Assembly: GCA_963971225.1 (NCBI GenBank)
Contig: OZ020268.1
Coordinates: forward strand, 57,783,900-57,847,899
Source of the DNA: Melieria omissa
Lineage: Eukaryota > Arthropoda > Insecta > Diptera > Ulidiidae
Direction: 5' to 3'
DNA: 64,000 nucleotides
Part shown: in pieces, positions 14,543 through 27,700 of the stretch
How positions within the stretch are numbered: the first letter of the stretch is position 1
Layout of the letters: each line of letters starts with the position of its first letter
Notes under the pieces: model-generated
The model's database searches: none
The model's input: only the letters and a program-made list of their open reading frames with translations
Told to the model about the DNA's origin: nothing
Made by a program: the position numbers and the translations under genes

Positions 14543-14782
14543 CTTACTTACTTAACTGGCCATAACAACCCGTTATCGGGTTACGGCCTGCCGCAAAACT
14601 TCTCTCCAGGCGCCTCTGCTTCGCGCGCGCCTTCTCCAGTTGGTCACACCAAGAGATACCAGGGCCTCTTCCACTTGGTCCTTCCACCGGAGACACGGCC
14701 TCCCTCTTCGCCGTCGACCTCCAACCATCGCATCGAATACCTTTTTCGCCGGAGCTTCGTCGTCCATGCGGCAGACGTGACC
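14543..14782 (-). mobile_element. 5'-truncated RTE-like non-LTR retrotransposon, 3' end
   Basis: This 240 bp insertion is flanked by a perfect 13 bp target-site duplication (GAAATGAAATCAA at 14530-14542 and 14783-14795). Read on the minus strand it encodes the C-terminal end of a retrotransposon polyprotein (MDDEAPAKKVFDAMVGG, then RGRPCLRWKDQVEEAL, then NWRRRARSRGAWREVL) and ends in a short TAAG-repeat tail. This C-terminal pattern is usual for RTE/BovB-like insect elements; the exact clade is an inference. A 55 bp relative lies at 46393-46447. The element begins 48 bases after the IntS2 stop codon, in antisense orientation. Confidence 0.85.
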
Positions 14783-14795
14783 GAAATGAAATCAA

Positions 14796-17197
14796 AGTTA
14801 TTTAAAATTATAAACTGCGTTTCTTCAAATTGTCGGTGTCTTGGAGTATATGGTGGGATATACTATAGAAAACTATATCTCCGAGGTCTGACTGCTGCGG
14901 TCTTGTATGGCGTTTCCATTATATTTTCAACACATCTAGTAATATCGGTACGCTCTACTGTACTGTACTACTGAATTATTTCCAAGTTTTAGAGACCACC
15001 AATCTATCCTACAGCAGTAAATAAATCTTTACTCATTCAAAGCCGCAGCGCGTCCGGTCAATTGTGAGTTATAAATGCAGACATTGGCCTTTCAATTACC
15101 TTATGCAACTAATTTGGTGTTCTTTTGTTTCCTTTTTCTGCCAATCGAAAAACTTTAAATGTCATCATAACATCAACTCCATTAATTCAATTAACGTATC
15201 TTCTCTGCCGAACCGCAGGAGGTCTCATCCACCACACCCTGCACATGCGGTTATTGTGAACGTTTGCATTGAATTTATCGCGGCGTGGCAACGCCACTTC
15301 TCTATGTACCTTCAATTCGGATATGTTTTCGGACTTATTTGTTTTCAGTTGGGCGGCGTAGAAGAAGAAGAAGAAGCACAAGTCGAAAGTAAGTAACTCT
15401 TAGGTGATGTTCGCAAGTTTGGACCGAAAGTAATTGGAATTAGTTTTTAATTAATTGCATGCGACCAGCAAAAAACTGAAATTGACTCATACGCACAGTG
15501 CAATTAAGTGTGAGTATTAAATGGTGTTGGTGTTTGGCTGGCTACATGGCAATTGTGAAACGCACACACGGCTGAGCACAATTTTCATTTGTTGGCTGCG
15601 CCGTTGTTGCTGTCGCTGTGTTCGTTTTGGTGTTGGCTAATGTTGCAGCAGCAGTGTCTATTACCAACTGGGCTGTTACCACTTAATCATCGCTACGCGT
15701 GATTTGCGTTTTGAAATGGCGCAAATGAAAAATTCATTGTGAAATTTCGCATATGAAAATCTCGGCTTCAGCTAACCAGACAAAAATGTAAAGTTGAGAG
15801 GAAAAAAATAGAAAGCTGGGAAAAAAGGAAGCAAAGGCTGCAAAGTGAAGGCAAAGTCTCGTTCGTTCGTGCGCTGCCTTGTGCGCAAGAACGGGACACA
15901 CGTAGAGAGATGGGGATGGTCAATTGTATATCCGATTACGCTCCGGGTCAGTGTGAAATCTCGCGGCTGCTGCGGCTGTTGTTGCTGTCGCTGTAGCCGT
16001 CGTCATTGCCGTTGCTGTTGCGCTTACTCTCGCGTTTGTTGTATTTGTTGATTTTCTCCTTTTGCGTTCGTCCGCCTTACGGCGCTCTCTCGCGCAGCAG
16101 GAGGGCACTTTTCTTTTTGATAGCTGTAAGTTGCGGAGGAGCATGACTGGAAAAATGATAAAACGTTAAAATATAGAAAATAATTTGCTGCTGTTTTTCG
16201 ATATAGTGTTTGCAATGAGAGCTGCTCGGAGCAACGGTAATAAACAATTTGTGTAATTCGGCGGCTGCTGGCGAAAATTATCCTGACTGCAATGCTGAAT
16301 GCTGGATGGCAAAAAGCAGAGATATAAAAAAAATTCTACGAAGTTCAATGAAAACTTTTGTCTAGTGTTTAAGAGTATTTTATCAAAATTTGTTTTCTAG
16401 TGGTCGGTGAAAAAATCACACCTTTTCAGCACTCCCCCAGTGCCCCGGAAAATTCGGCAAATTACCGGCCCACGATTTCGTATTTTTTTCATCGCTGCCC
16501 CTTTTTCACAAATAAAGGTGGTGGTGGAGCGAAGTCGTATAAATTGCGTAGATAAGCTTTATCTAGGCATTTATGCAGAGGCTGCAGCATAAATATCTCA
16601 ATGCCGCGCTTCATCTGAAAGGGAAAACTGCTAATTAAAGTGCGAATTAACAATGATTGAACTGAAGTGTTGGACTGGAACTGAAATAGTTGGAACTGGT
16701 AATTTGAGAGCGATACCTTAAAATTGCTTTATCCGGGCACTCACAACACACCAACACTGCAATTGCTCAAGTTCCAGCTGATTGAATTTGGTGTAGGCAG
16801 TCTGAGTTGCGGTTATGCTGGGCTGGCTGTCAACATTGAGAGTGTCAAAGCAAGGCTCGGGATAGCGCAGATGATTTGAAAATCTTTTTATACTTAGGTT
16901 GGTCCTGATGAGGTCTGATTATTCTATATAAAACTTTAAAAACTCAATCCAGACTTCGAAAGTTGAGATCCAATCATTCGAAAAATATTCGGCTTGTGTT
17001 AATGAATTTAATTTAGGTTAAGTTTAGGCTGCTGTTCGTTTGCATAGAATATTTTCTGCAGTAAGTTGAGGTTAGGTTCTAACTGTTGATTTCGGTTTTT
17101 TAATGCACTGAAATTGCTTCGGTTTTTGCGTATTCCTGTTTACTTAATTTGTTTATCATAGCTGCTCTGTTTGCCACTTTCTTCCCACAGCTAAACA
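14796..17197. other. Spacer between IntS2 and RhoGAPp190
   Basis: No protein-coding gene is visible. A polyadenylation signal AATAAA at 15020-15025 could serve IntS2. The RhoGAPp190 ATG at 17198 follows a pyrimidine-rich acceptor (TTCTTCCCACAG, ending at 17190), so the gene has at least one upstream untranslated exon. A possible donor for it is GAAA/GTAAGTAA with GT at 15389-15390, just after a GAA-repeat stretch. Short trinucleotide runs (GCTGCTGTT type) occur at about 15600-15660 and 15960-16025. Confidence 0.5.
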
Positions 17198-20100
17198 ATG
17201 AGACAGGTAAATGTATCTGTCATCGGCCTTTCGGGTACCGAGAAGGACCGAGGACAGGTTGGCGTGGGCAAATCGTGTCTGTGCAACAGATTCATGCGCC
17301 CCATGGCCGATGATTACTTTATAGATCACATATCAGTGTTAAGCCAGGTTCGTATTGCTATAGTGTTTAGTGTTAAAATATAGGATAATAGTTTTATGTA
17401 ATTAAATAAAAAAAAACAATAGATTGCATTCAATTGAATTAAATTCTTGAAAAGATTTTCGTCAGTTAAAATTTTTATTTATTAAAAAAAATCGATCAAA
17501 AACTTAAATTTATTTAATCATTAATTAATTAAACTTTTTACAAACACTGAGTTCTTATAATATTCAAAACGTTTTTCAATATTTTTTTAAGTAATTAGTG
17601 CAAGTGTTAAACTATTCCTTTAATTTTAGTTAATTTTTATTTTATTTAATTTTATTGTTTTTTAATAAGATTAGTTAAGAGTTATTAAAATTTAATTTGT
17701 TATTTATAAATGTGGTATTCATAAATTTGTTGTTAATTGCAGAGCGACTTCAGCGGGCGTATTGTCAACAATGATCATTTCCTCTACTGGGGAGATGTAC
17801 GCAAAACCACCGACGAGGGCGTCGAATACAACTATCAGATCATTGAGCAGACCGAATTCATGGACGACTCCACTTTTCAACCTTTCAAAGTGGGGAAAAT
17901 GGAGCCATACATAAAACGCTGCACGACCACAAAAGTCTTCTCGGCCGAGAAACTGATGTACATCTGCAAGAATCAGCTGGGCATTGAGAAGGAGTACGAG
18001 CAGAAAGTGATGCCGGAGGGCCGCCTCAGCATCGATGGCTATGTGGTGGTTTTCGATGTGAGTCCGGTGCCGAATCGACCCATTGAGAAGCAGCTGGATT
18101 TTGTGCAGGCGGCCATTGCCAACATATTGAAGAATAAGAAACCTCTGGTATTGGTCACCACCAAGAATGACGATGCGAACGAGTTGTATGTGCGCGAGGC
18201 GGAGAAGCTGTGCCAGCGCAAAGAATACAAGGGCATGGTGCAGCTGGTGGAGACGTCGGCGCACGAGTCCATCAACATTGACTTGGCGTTTTTTCTGCTC
18301 GCCCAAATGATCGAGAAGGTGAAGAATCGCGTCAAGATCATTTCGTATCACGAGGCTGCCAAATCGCGCAAGGAACTGCTGGACATACGCTCGGAGGCCG
18401 TGACGCGGCTAATACGCAACCAGATAACCGACTACCATGTACTGTGGTCGCAGGGTTCCAAGTTGCTGGGACAGTATCGCGAGTGGACTGAGTTTCTGAC
18501 TATATTCGGCATAGATGCCGGTCAAAAGCTGTTTCGCCGCCACATGAAGAAGCTGCGCGACGATCATCTGAGCAAGAAACTGCATCAGTATATGGACAAA
18601 TTTGCCGTCGCACTGGAGTATCTGCTGCCTGATATCAGTGCGCTGAATTGCAGCGACGAGGATGCTTGGGAATGTGCCAAGAACTACATGCGCAGCCATC
18701 CGGAATTTGAACAGTATTTCTTCGAGTGTCCGCAGGCTTCGTGGACGGAACTGGTTGACATGGAGGAGGCGGAAGATGAAGCGCGCACTCCCTTTGATGT
18801 ACTGGAGACATCCGAAGCTGAAACGGTATTCAGGAATTATCTGAATGCAGTGCAGCAGGATAAGAAGAAAATCGGGTAAGTACTGATGACATGTATGGTT
18901 GCGTAGGCGCACAGTTGTAGTTGAAGACTTAATGTTTAAGGCTCTTAATGTATGTTTCGCCAACCTGAACACATGTACTAATATTTTCTCTCATGGCTTC
19001 TATTTGTAAGGTGGAAGCAACAATTCAAGCTACTGCTCGAAGAATCCGGCTTTGTGACGCCTGGCAAGCAACTGTCCGAGGTTCGTGTACTATTTATGGG
19101 CCGCGAATGCTTTGAGGCGCTTTCTGAGCACGATTGCCAACAAATCTACGATATACACCAAGACGAGATTGTAGAGAAAAGCAAGCAGAATTTCATTGAG
19201 CTGCTGATGGAGCACGCACAGTTCTTTCAGCAGTTTAAAAATGTGGATATTATAACGCAAGAAGATGTGCGACAGATAACCGATGTCATACAGGACGATT
19301 CCAGGTAGAAGCAACTAAAATGTTTCATTTGTAAGTTGGCTTAAATGTTTGTGTAAATTTGTGTAGGTATAAAATCTTGGATCGTTTGGATCAAGAGCGA
19401 CGCGTGATTTTATTTCAACATCTGGGCTTCATTCATTGTCCGATACGCGATCATTGCCCGTTCTTTCACAATTGTATCGACAATCTGCTGGATGAAATAC
19501 TGGCGGATAAGAGTTCTGTGAATCAAAAGACGCTGAACAGCTGGAAATCGCCCAGTACGGATAAAACGCTCAATTTGCTGATTGTTGGGTCGGAACATTT
19601 GGCCAGCGATTTGCTGAATGACATTCGCATCTGCACCGGCTCCAAGGGCGAGTACATCTATGAGAATCAGACGTATTATTTGAATTATCGCATTGCCAAT
19701 GGCGACATGGAGGCATTCAAGGCTATTGATGTGCATTCCAGTGGTAAGTTTTGCTCGGAGTAAATAGTACCAAATATTTATTAAAAACGTGAATGTAAAA
19801 TTGCAGGTTTAATTTGCGTTTACTCGAATCAGCAGTCATTTGAAACGCTTAAAGACAATTTGGAGCGCACTTTATTGTGTAATCTGGAGCTAGAGGATAA
19901 GTTCGAAAACTTGCCTATTGTGCTGGTGTATCAACCGCAGGACTTGAAAGAGAACGAGATCGAGTACTTGCGCAGCGAGGGCTTGCGTCTCTCCGAAATG
20001 TTGCATTGCGACTTTATCGACCATCAGCAGAACCATCAGAAATATGTCTATGACATTTTAAATATTGTCATTTTGTCACTGAGGCTAACCGAAATGAAAA

Positions 20101-23100
20101 CCTTCGATTCGTATCCTTCCAATCACACTGACTTGCGAATATTGGTGGGCATGTTTTGCGGCGATCAGTACGACATTGAGAATATTGTGAATCCGCTGAT
20201 TGCCGAATCCACGCTCTGCAAGGCACCCGAACATTCGATCGTTGTGGATGTCTTCATCGGCGATTCAAAGAAGCGTGTCGAATTCATCATATCATCATTC
20301 CATGGCATAAATCAATACCGTGACGAGCTAATACACGGCTTCATTTATTTTTACTCAGCCAAACGTAGAGCGTCGTTTGCTAATTTGAAGTAAGCTAAAC
20401 TTGGAATACCAAATTTATTTTACCTACAGTAGGTCAAAGCCAAACTCGTACACCTTAAGAAAATTACTTCTTTGCCTGCAATTTCTTCTTCTAAATAAGT
20501 TATGGAGAGTTTGAAATATGTTTTAGATAGTACATTTTATTAGCTTTCAGGAACAAAAAACATTACTGTAATAACTTAATTTTTAATAACATTATTTAAG
20601 GAAACACAAAAACAGGAACGTATTCAGTGCCAAAGCCAAACTCGTACATTTCAATTTTTCGGTTCGTGTTTTAATAATACTTACTAATTAACACTTAGTA
20701 TGTATTCCTTTGGTCTTGATTATCATTTCAAGTCTTTTGGTATACTTTTCGCCAGCTTTCCGCGATAGTTTGGCTCAATTTATTCCCATTCTTCAAGCAA
20801 AACTCGTTTCAGTCTAATTTGCACTCTAAATATGGAAAGTCCTTGCGAAAAATTGCTAAAATAGTAAATAGAAGTCACTCCACGGTCCAGTACGTTTTTA
20901 ACCGATTTTAAAGCTGTAAAAGTGTGCAAAATAAACAAAAATCGGCACATAATACAAATTTTACATCGGCCGATGAGCGATACCTGGTACGAAAAAGTAA
21001 ACCAAATCCGTTCTTAAGTGCGCCAAAATAAGCTGCAATCGCTGAAAGTGAACTAGGAAAAAAGGCGTGTCCTCAAACAATCAGAAACGTGCTCCAACGG
21101 ACTAATTTGAATGGTAGAAGAGTTCAAGTGAAATCACTAATAAGCAAACGAAACATATTTTTGGCTAGGAGCGCCTCTCGACGTATTATTTTGTTTCGTT
21201 TGCTTATTAGTGATTTCACTTGAACTCTTCTACCATTCAAATTAGTCCGTTGGAGCACGTTTCTGATTGTTTGAGGACACGCCTTTTTTCCTAGTTCACT
21301 TTCAGCGATTGCAGCTTATTTTGGCGCACTTAAGAACGGATTTGGTTTACTTTTTCGTACCAGGTATCGCTCATCGGCCGATGTAAAATTTGTATTATGT
21401 GCCGATTTTTGTTTATTTTGCACACTTTTACAGCTTTTAAATCGGTTAAAAACGTACTGGACCGTGGAGTGACTTCTATTTACTATTTTAGCAATTTTTC
21501 GCAAGGACTTTCCATATTTAGAGTGCAAATTAGACTGAAACGAGTTTTGCTTGAAGAATGGGAATAAATTGAGCCAAACTATCGCGGAAAGCTGGCGAAA
21601 AGTATACCAAAAGACTTGAAATGATAATCAAGACCAAAGGAATACATACTAAGTGTTAATTAGTAAGTATTATTAAAACACGAACCGAAAAATTGAAATG
21701 TACGAGTTTGGCTTTGGCACTGAATACGTTCCTGTTTTTGTGTTTCCTTAAATAATGTTATTAAAAATTAAGTTATTACAGTAATGTTTTTTGTTCCTGA
21801 AAGCTAATAAAATGTACTATCTAAAACATATTTCAAACTCTCCATAACTTATTTAGAAGAAGAAATTGCAGGCAAAGAAGTAATTTTCTTAAGGTGTACG
21901 AGTTTGGCTTTGACCTACTGTATATATTTGATTTAAATTTATAACCCTGATTCGTTTTCATTTCTAGCGTTCTGGCCGCACAAAATACCAACATTCCATT
22001 GCAAATAATTGCCATTACGGAGAGTGGCGGTGCCAACGCCTTTTTCAATAGCGAAATTTGTCAATTTCTGATTACCGAAGGAAACTCGCTGGCCGACAGA
22101 TGTAAAGGCAGTTTTATGACATTCTCCGGTGATCAATACGTTAAATGTTAGTAACATTTATTCAAGCATAAATAATTGGAATAACGCAAATATTCTGTTT
22201 GCAGTTGCTTTCTACAGTCCCTTCTTAAAGAATGCTTGGGACAATAAGTATGAAGTTGAAAATCTTCATGTTGAAGAATCAATAACTTTAGATTCGGGTG
22301 AGGGCACCTTGGAGAATTCAGTGAATCAATTGCCACGACCACCACCGCGACATGAGAGCTACATGCTCTCCAGCACTATGGGTACCGATGGTTCGGGCAG
22401 TGAGAATTATGAAATGCTACCGACGCGATCGTTAAATTCATTAAATGGTGAGTAGACGGATGGAATTTGAGTTTAAAATAACTAAAAGTTAAAGTTAAAA
22501 TTGTTTTAAAATTGATTCAAAAAGGGTTGTGTGCATTTTTGTGAGCAATTTTGCTTTACTTGACGCTCTGAATTGCATCTCGCTAGTTTTAGTTTAATCT
22601 TTTCTGCATCTAAAAATAATGTAAATGACTAACAATTGCAATTTGCTATTTTCTAATTTCATGTGCTTCGTTCCACAAATTCAGAAGAACGAGATATCTC
22701 GCTGGATGAAATCTACGACGATAACAACGAAAAGCCAAAACATCATCATCAAAGTAAGTGCCAGTTGTGTTGCTTTTATTTAGTTTTTATTTTTCAGTTT
22801 GTAGCAGCTAAGTTTTGTTATGCTCTGTCCAGCCTGTTGGTGGAGTTTAAATTGTTTGTTGTTTATTTTGGCTTCAGTTCTGTTCGGTATTGTTGATTAA
22901 TTTCAATAAATTTTGTGAAAAGTAGTTGTTCATTTCTGCTTTACTTTGCACATCTCTTTGTTTGACATAGAAACATTTCACAATCTACATACGAATATAA
23001 TGTTCTATAATTTGTAATTAATGTGTGAATTGCAATAAAGGATTCCAGATATTCCCTCCTCCAACAACTCCTCCAGAGCCAGCCCCTCCAGATCATCAGC

Positions 23101-26100
23101 TCATAACGTGTTCATATAAGAGTCAATTCGTTTCAGCTTCCGAGTCAAGTTTGGAAGAGATAACATGTAATCTACTCGATTTTTTGGAATTACTTTCCAT
23201 ACATTTTTTTTTTAATCTTTACACATCGTTCTATGCATACCTAATTCCATTGAAATTCTCTTTCATGCATTTCATCTAAGCAGCGGATGTAAGCGGGTCA
23301 AAGGATTCATTGGCTACGCACGATGCAGGTTACTTATCGTCTACTCTACTTCTCTTCCATAGCTAGTTTTCATAGTGCATTTATTTTGTTTGCGTTCACT
23401 CATACTTTTCGTTCAATTTCATTTCGTTTGTGTCGTTAGTACTTTGTAGCTTTATGCACGTGCCAATATATTTCACTCCTTGCCTCAACACTGATCGAGA
23501 GCTGTATAGTCCACTGTATATTAAAACACTTTGGAGCCTTGCAGTTTTTATTATAGTTTAAAGTATTTTATATTTTTTAGTTGTTTCCAAATAACACTGA
23601 ACTACTATGTTTGATGCCAGAAAACGCGATCAAGCCAGTTTGTTTTTCTTTTTGATTCATCAGTTTGGTTGGTTTCGTTTTTTGATTCATCCCTCACGTA
23701 GATTTGAGTATTTAGCTTTTATTTTAGCATACAGCTTTACTTAGTGTATATAATATTTTGTGTTTTATATTTCTCTTGGGTTCATATTAAAGATGCATTA
23801 CCTATTTTGTGATGAAGTAGATGTGGTAATGCTTGCTGAACGAGGGGCACAAACTCCATCTAAAAGAATTTCGTTAAATAAACTAAACTAGTTGAAACGA
23901 TTCAGATGTTTAGAACAGTGAAAGCACGTAGACATTCCTATAGCGACTAGAAAAGTGAATACAATCTTCTACTAGAAGCAATACTTGAATCTATTTAGAA
24001 AAATACTTTTCAGGGACCCTAAATAAACAAGAAGGAGTGCCAAAGCCTCCTTAAAATTGCACTCAACTTGCTTTTTAAATAATTTCAAGAAACGAAACTA
24101 GTAAAAAAAGTTACTACTAGTACTAATCCCGGTCTTTAAACTGTTTAATGAACAGAGAGTAATTCGCCAACACAAAACTTTGTCTGCATTTAGCAGTGTT
24201 TAAAGCAGTTCCAGCTTGAATTGATTGTTTTCGCTTCAATTCTACAATTACAACTGAACTAATTTGCTACGAGGTTAAATTTGTCTGCCTGAAAACATTC
24301 ACATTTTTTTACAATCCCACATTTTCTGCCTAAAAACATTCAAATTGTTTTATCATTCCCTCGCGTTGTTTATATATTTTTCCCCTTAACTGTAAGTTTC
24401 ATTCAGGTGTAGTGAAGTTTTTCTCAGCATTATCAGCTTATATTCAATTAGCTTCAATTCAATTCCGTTGAGTTGAGTTCCGTTGTATAGTGTGAACTTT
24501 TGCATTTTACAACAATGTTCGTCAATTGAAAGTAAATGTATTTTTCTTCTGTGTGTTGTAGAATGGCTGGAGGACAAGAATGATCCGCGCCGCAATTTGA
24601 ACAAGAATTCGATTTGGAATAATTTTAGCGGCTCGACACATGCCTACACCACCGGCCGTCGACATATCGATTCCAATCTGAATAAAATACGTCCAAAGGG
24701 TCCCAGTCAGACGCTGAAGGTAAAAGTTTCATTGAAAGTGTTTCCAACGCTTCTTACAATGTGATTTTTTTGCAGCAACCGGGCAAATTGAACATGAAAA
24801 ACTTCCAGTTGGTGAGTGATGCTGTGGCTAAAATGAATTTTGGCGGCGATCCATACTTACCGACCTCCGATGCCGATAAAGATCCCAAAAGATATACTCA
24901 ATTTGATCGTTCGCAGCTCGACGGCGACGAAGATGATTCCGAAGAATTGGCCGAATACGAACAGATTTACGAAAATGAAGGTTTGTATTCGAAATGAATA
25001 TTTATTGGTTAAAATAGTTTATATTAAAATTGTTTGCAGACTGTACCGAGTCAGATAGTTGCGCCAGCTCAACCGAACGCAAGGCGCGTCAACAAAACAG
25101 CTCATACTACAAAATTAACAAGAAGCCGCCAACAAATAAGAAGACTAAAAAGAAGAAAGTCGCCATACCAGTGCAGACTCCGCGGGTGCCATTGTTCGGT
25201 TCGTACGTCAGTCCACCGGAAATACCACATCATTATCATAGATTGGCCGTGGCCGAGAAAAGTGAGTGCAATAAACCAACGAGTTATTAGTTTTCTAAAA
25301 AAATATAAAATTAGGTAGAACATATCTTACAAGTAAATCAATTATTAAACTATTGAAATTTCTTTTAAATTCATTTTAATATGAATTTCCTTTTTTAAGA
25401 AAAATTAGGAGAGCCGGTTGTAAACGAGCTAATGAAGAACGAGAAATCGCCAGAGGTATAGTTTTCCATGCCATACATAAATTTATTTTTTCTGTTGTAA
25501 TTTTACTAAAGGACTGTTTATATGTTTCAGTATTCCATGGTGCCGGAGGCTGTCACTCTGTTCGGCGCCGAAAATATAAGTGAATTCAATATGAATGCCA
25601 AGTGCTTGAAGGAATTCGAAAAGACCGAAAAGCGTCGACTGAAAGAGGAGAACGCCCGATTGCGCAAATTGCAGGAGAAGGAAAAGGAGCAGGAAAAGAA
25701 GCACAAGCGAAAGCTAAAACAAAACTCAAAAGGTCTAACCGAAACTGCAGAATCTCAGTTTGGAAAGCTCATGATCTCCGATAAAGAGGAGATTCCAATA
25801 TTTTTGATAAAATGCGTAGAATTTATAGAGAAGGAGGGCCTCGACTCGGAGGGTATTTACCGAGTGCCAGGCAGTCGGGCACACGTTGACATGTTGTTTC
25901 AGAAATTCGAAGAGGGTATGAATTGTTGTTGCATGAGCCTTTTTAAAGAAGTTTTTTCTAATTAATATTTGGTGTTTTCCTACATAGATTGCAACACCGT
26001 CATTGATATACTCGACATTCCAGTGAACGCAGTGGCCACGGCGCTGAAGGACTTTTTCTCTAAGCGCCTGCCACCTCTATTTAGTAAGGATATTATTAAA

Positions 26101-26846
26101 GAGCTCGAAGAAATTGCTGGTACGTAGCACTAAAAAATGTCGTGAAGTGAGCTGCAAACTGATGTATTTTGACTTTTATTTCGTGCAGGTTCTCGAGGTG
26201 TGGGCTCGTCGAAAGTAAATGTTGAAGTTAAGACAGACAGAAGTTGCCGCTTGATATCACTAAAGACTTTACTACAAAAATTACCACCAATTAATTTTGC
26301 CATATTGAAGTACATCTTTCAGCATTTTGTGCAGTAAGTTGAGCAAAAAAAGCTGGCCAAAATGGTCTAAATATTTTTGGTTTAGTATAAATATAATAAA
26401 TTATAAATATGTGATTAGTTATTTTTGATTTGGTTATTTTTAATATTCTTTTGTACTTTGAAATCTTTATTTATATATGTTTTTCTTTTGTTAAACGTTA
26501 ATTTAGTTTTAGTATAGTTTTATTAATTTATGGTTTTAACATAATGTTTATAGTTGTTATATAGTTCAGTGTATTTACATATATAGTTTATTTATATAAT
26601 GCTATGATAATTCGCACTAATTGTGTTTTGTTATTTTTTCACCACAGCGTTTCGGATAATTCGAAATTGAACAGTATGGACAGCAAGAATTTGGCCATCT
26701 GCTGGTGGCCGACACTAATTCCTATTGACTTCACCGATATGGGCCATTTTGAGCAATTGCGGCCATACTTGGAGGACGTGGTGCAGACGATGATCGATCA
26801 ATTTCCGTATCTGTTTTGTGGCAAAGACGCTTTTGTTATGGTATAA
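17198..26846 (+). CDS. RhoGAPp190: p190 Rho GTPase-activating protein
   Basis: This protein turns off Rho at the membrane and in neurons (axon stability, cytoskeleton). Coding exons: 17198-17347, 17743-18875, 19011-19304, 19367-19743, 19807-20389, 21968-22146, 22205-22447, 22685-22753, 23041-23166, 23284-23328, 24562-24719, 24776-24980, 25040-25261, 25400-25455, 25531-25915, 25988-26119, 26189-26333 and 26648-26846. All phases agree, giving 1566 aa. The order is an N-terminal GTPase-like domain (P-loop [14 protein letters not shown] at about residues 21-34), FF-domain region (about 250-530), pseudo-GTPase middle (about 590-900), a low-complexity linker, then a C-terminal RhoGAP domain. The RhoGAP domain holds the arginine finger in GIYRVPGSR and ends near the C-terminus, which is short compared with vertebrate p190. 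Exons 8, 9 and 10 (69, 126 and 45 nt) are least certain; exon 9 is proline-rich ([13 protein letters not shown]). The intron after exon 5 holds a foldback transposon. Confidence 0.95.
20427..21920. mobile_element. Foldback Tc1-type element: two 729 bp inverted arms
   Basis: The element is flanked by TA dinucleotides (20425-20426 and 21921-21922) and begins and ends with CAGTAGGTCAAAG and its complement, as in Tc1-like transposons. Arm 20427-21155 is the reverse complement of arm 21192-21920 at exactly matching coordinates (each pair sums to 42347), around a 36 bp spacer. I found one difference (20909 versus 21438). Each arm also holds an inner repeat of the terminal motif (AAAGCCAAACTCGTAC) about 200 bp in, like IR-DR elements. 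Each arm carries the start of a Tc1 transposase (helix-turn-helix: [20 protein letters not shown]). The right copy reads through NRFKSCKS; the left has a stop after NRF from the single substitution. No DDE catalytic part remains. It sits in RhoGAPp190 intron 5 (20390-21967). Confidence 0.93.
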
Positions 26847-27700
26847 ACGCAGCCCGTAAGCTAGCGAACTATTGAGCAAGCAATGCAACGCACGTACGTT
26901 AATAAGCTATGTATTCCAGTAACTGTAAAGGATTGAGAATTTTAGACATTTAGAATATGTGAGAAAATTTATTGATAGAAATGATTTTATTGGCTTTGTT
27001 GTGTGTGAAATGTCGTTTAATCGGGTGTGCCCAAAGAGATAACTACAACTAAAGTAATTTATATATAAATATATATAAATATATTATGTGTTAAACTTTC
27101 CTTTAAGCTATAAATGTTTTTAGTGTATTGTATGTATGTTTAACAAATTGTGTAATAACATGTATGCCATTAGTATACAGGATAAATATATTCATATATT
27201 TATAATGAAACCGAATTGAATGTTCTAATAGGTGTTATTTCTTAAAGCAAAGCATGCAACAAGCAACCAACCAACCAACAACCAAGCAACAAACAAAACC
27301 TAAATCGACAACTACTGACAACCTAAGCTAAACGATAAATAAACGATGTGTAATGTGTCTAAATACAACACTAAAAATGTGAAATTAACCAACACCGAAA
27401 AACATGAATGCAACGGGCGGGCATTAAGAATAAATAATTATAATAATATACAATTAAATGAGGGGGAAATTGAAAAACGAAATGAAAACAAAGAAACAAA
27501 AACTGGAGTATAGTGTAATTTGTATAAATGTGTGTCTATTTCATACAAAAAAAATATATCTAACTAATGTATTAATAACCTACGTGATTTGGTGTAATGA
27601 TATTTTTTAACATTTTACGATATTAATGCAAACACGTAAGTGTGACTGTCATAATCAAAATGAAAGTGAAATAAAAATGGAAATAAATAAATAAAGCAAA
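26847..27700 (+). terminator. RhoGAPp190 3' untranslated region with polyadenylation signals
   Basis: AATAAA hexamers occur at 27338-27343, 27429-27434 and in a cluster at about 27670-27696, so several poly(A) sites are possible. The sequence is AT-rich with no coding signal. The end at 27700 is set by the last cluster, not by data. Confidence 0.55.

Noticed and set aside
23048..23110. Alternative acceptor CAG seven bases inside RhoGAPp190 exon 9
   Set aside because: It shifts the frame and meets a stop within about 25 codons, whereas the AAAG acceptor at 23040 keeps the frame and joins exon 10 in phase.
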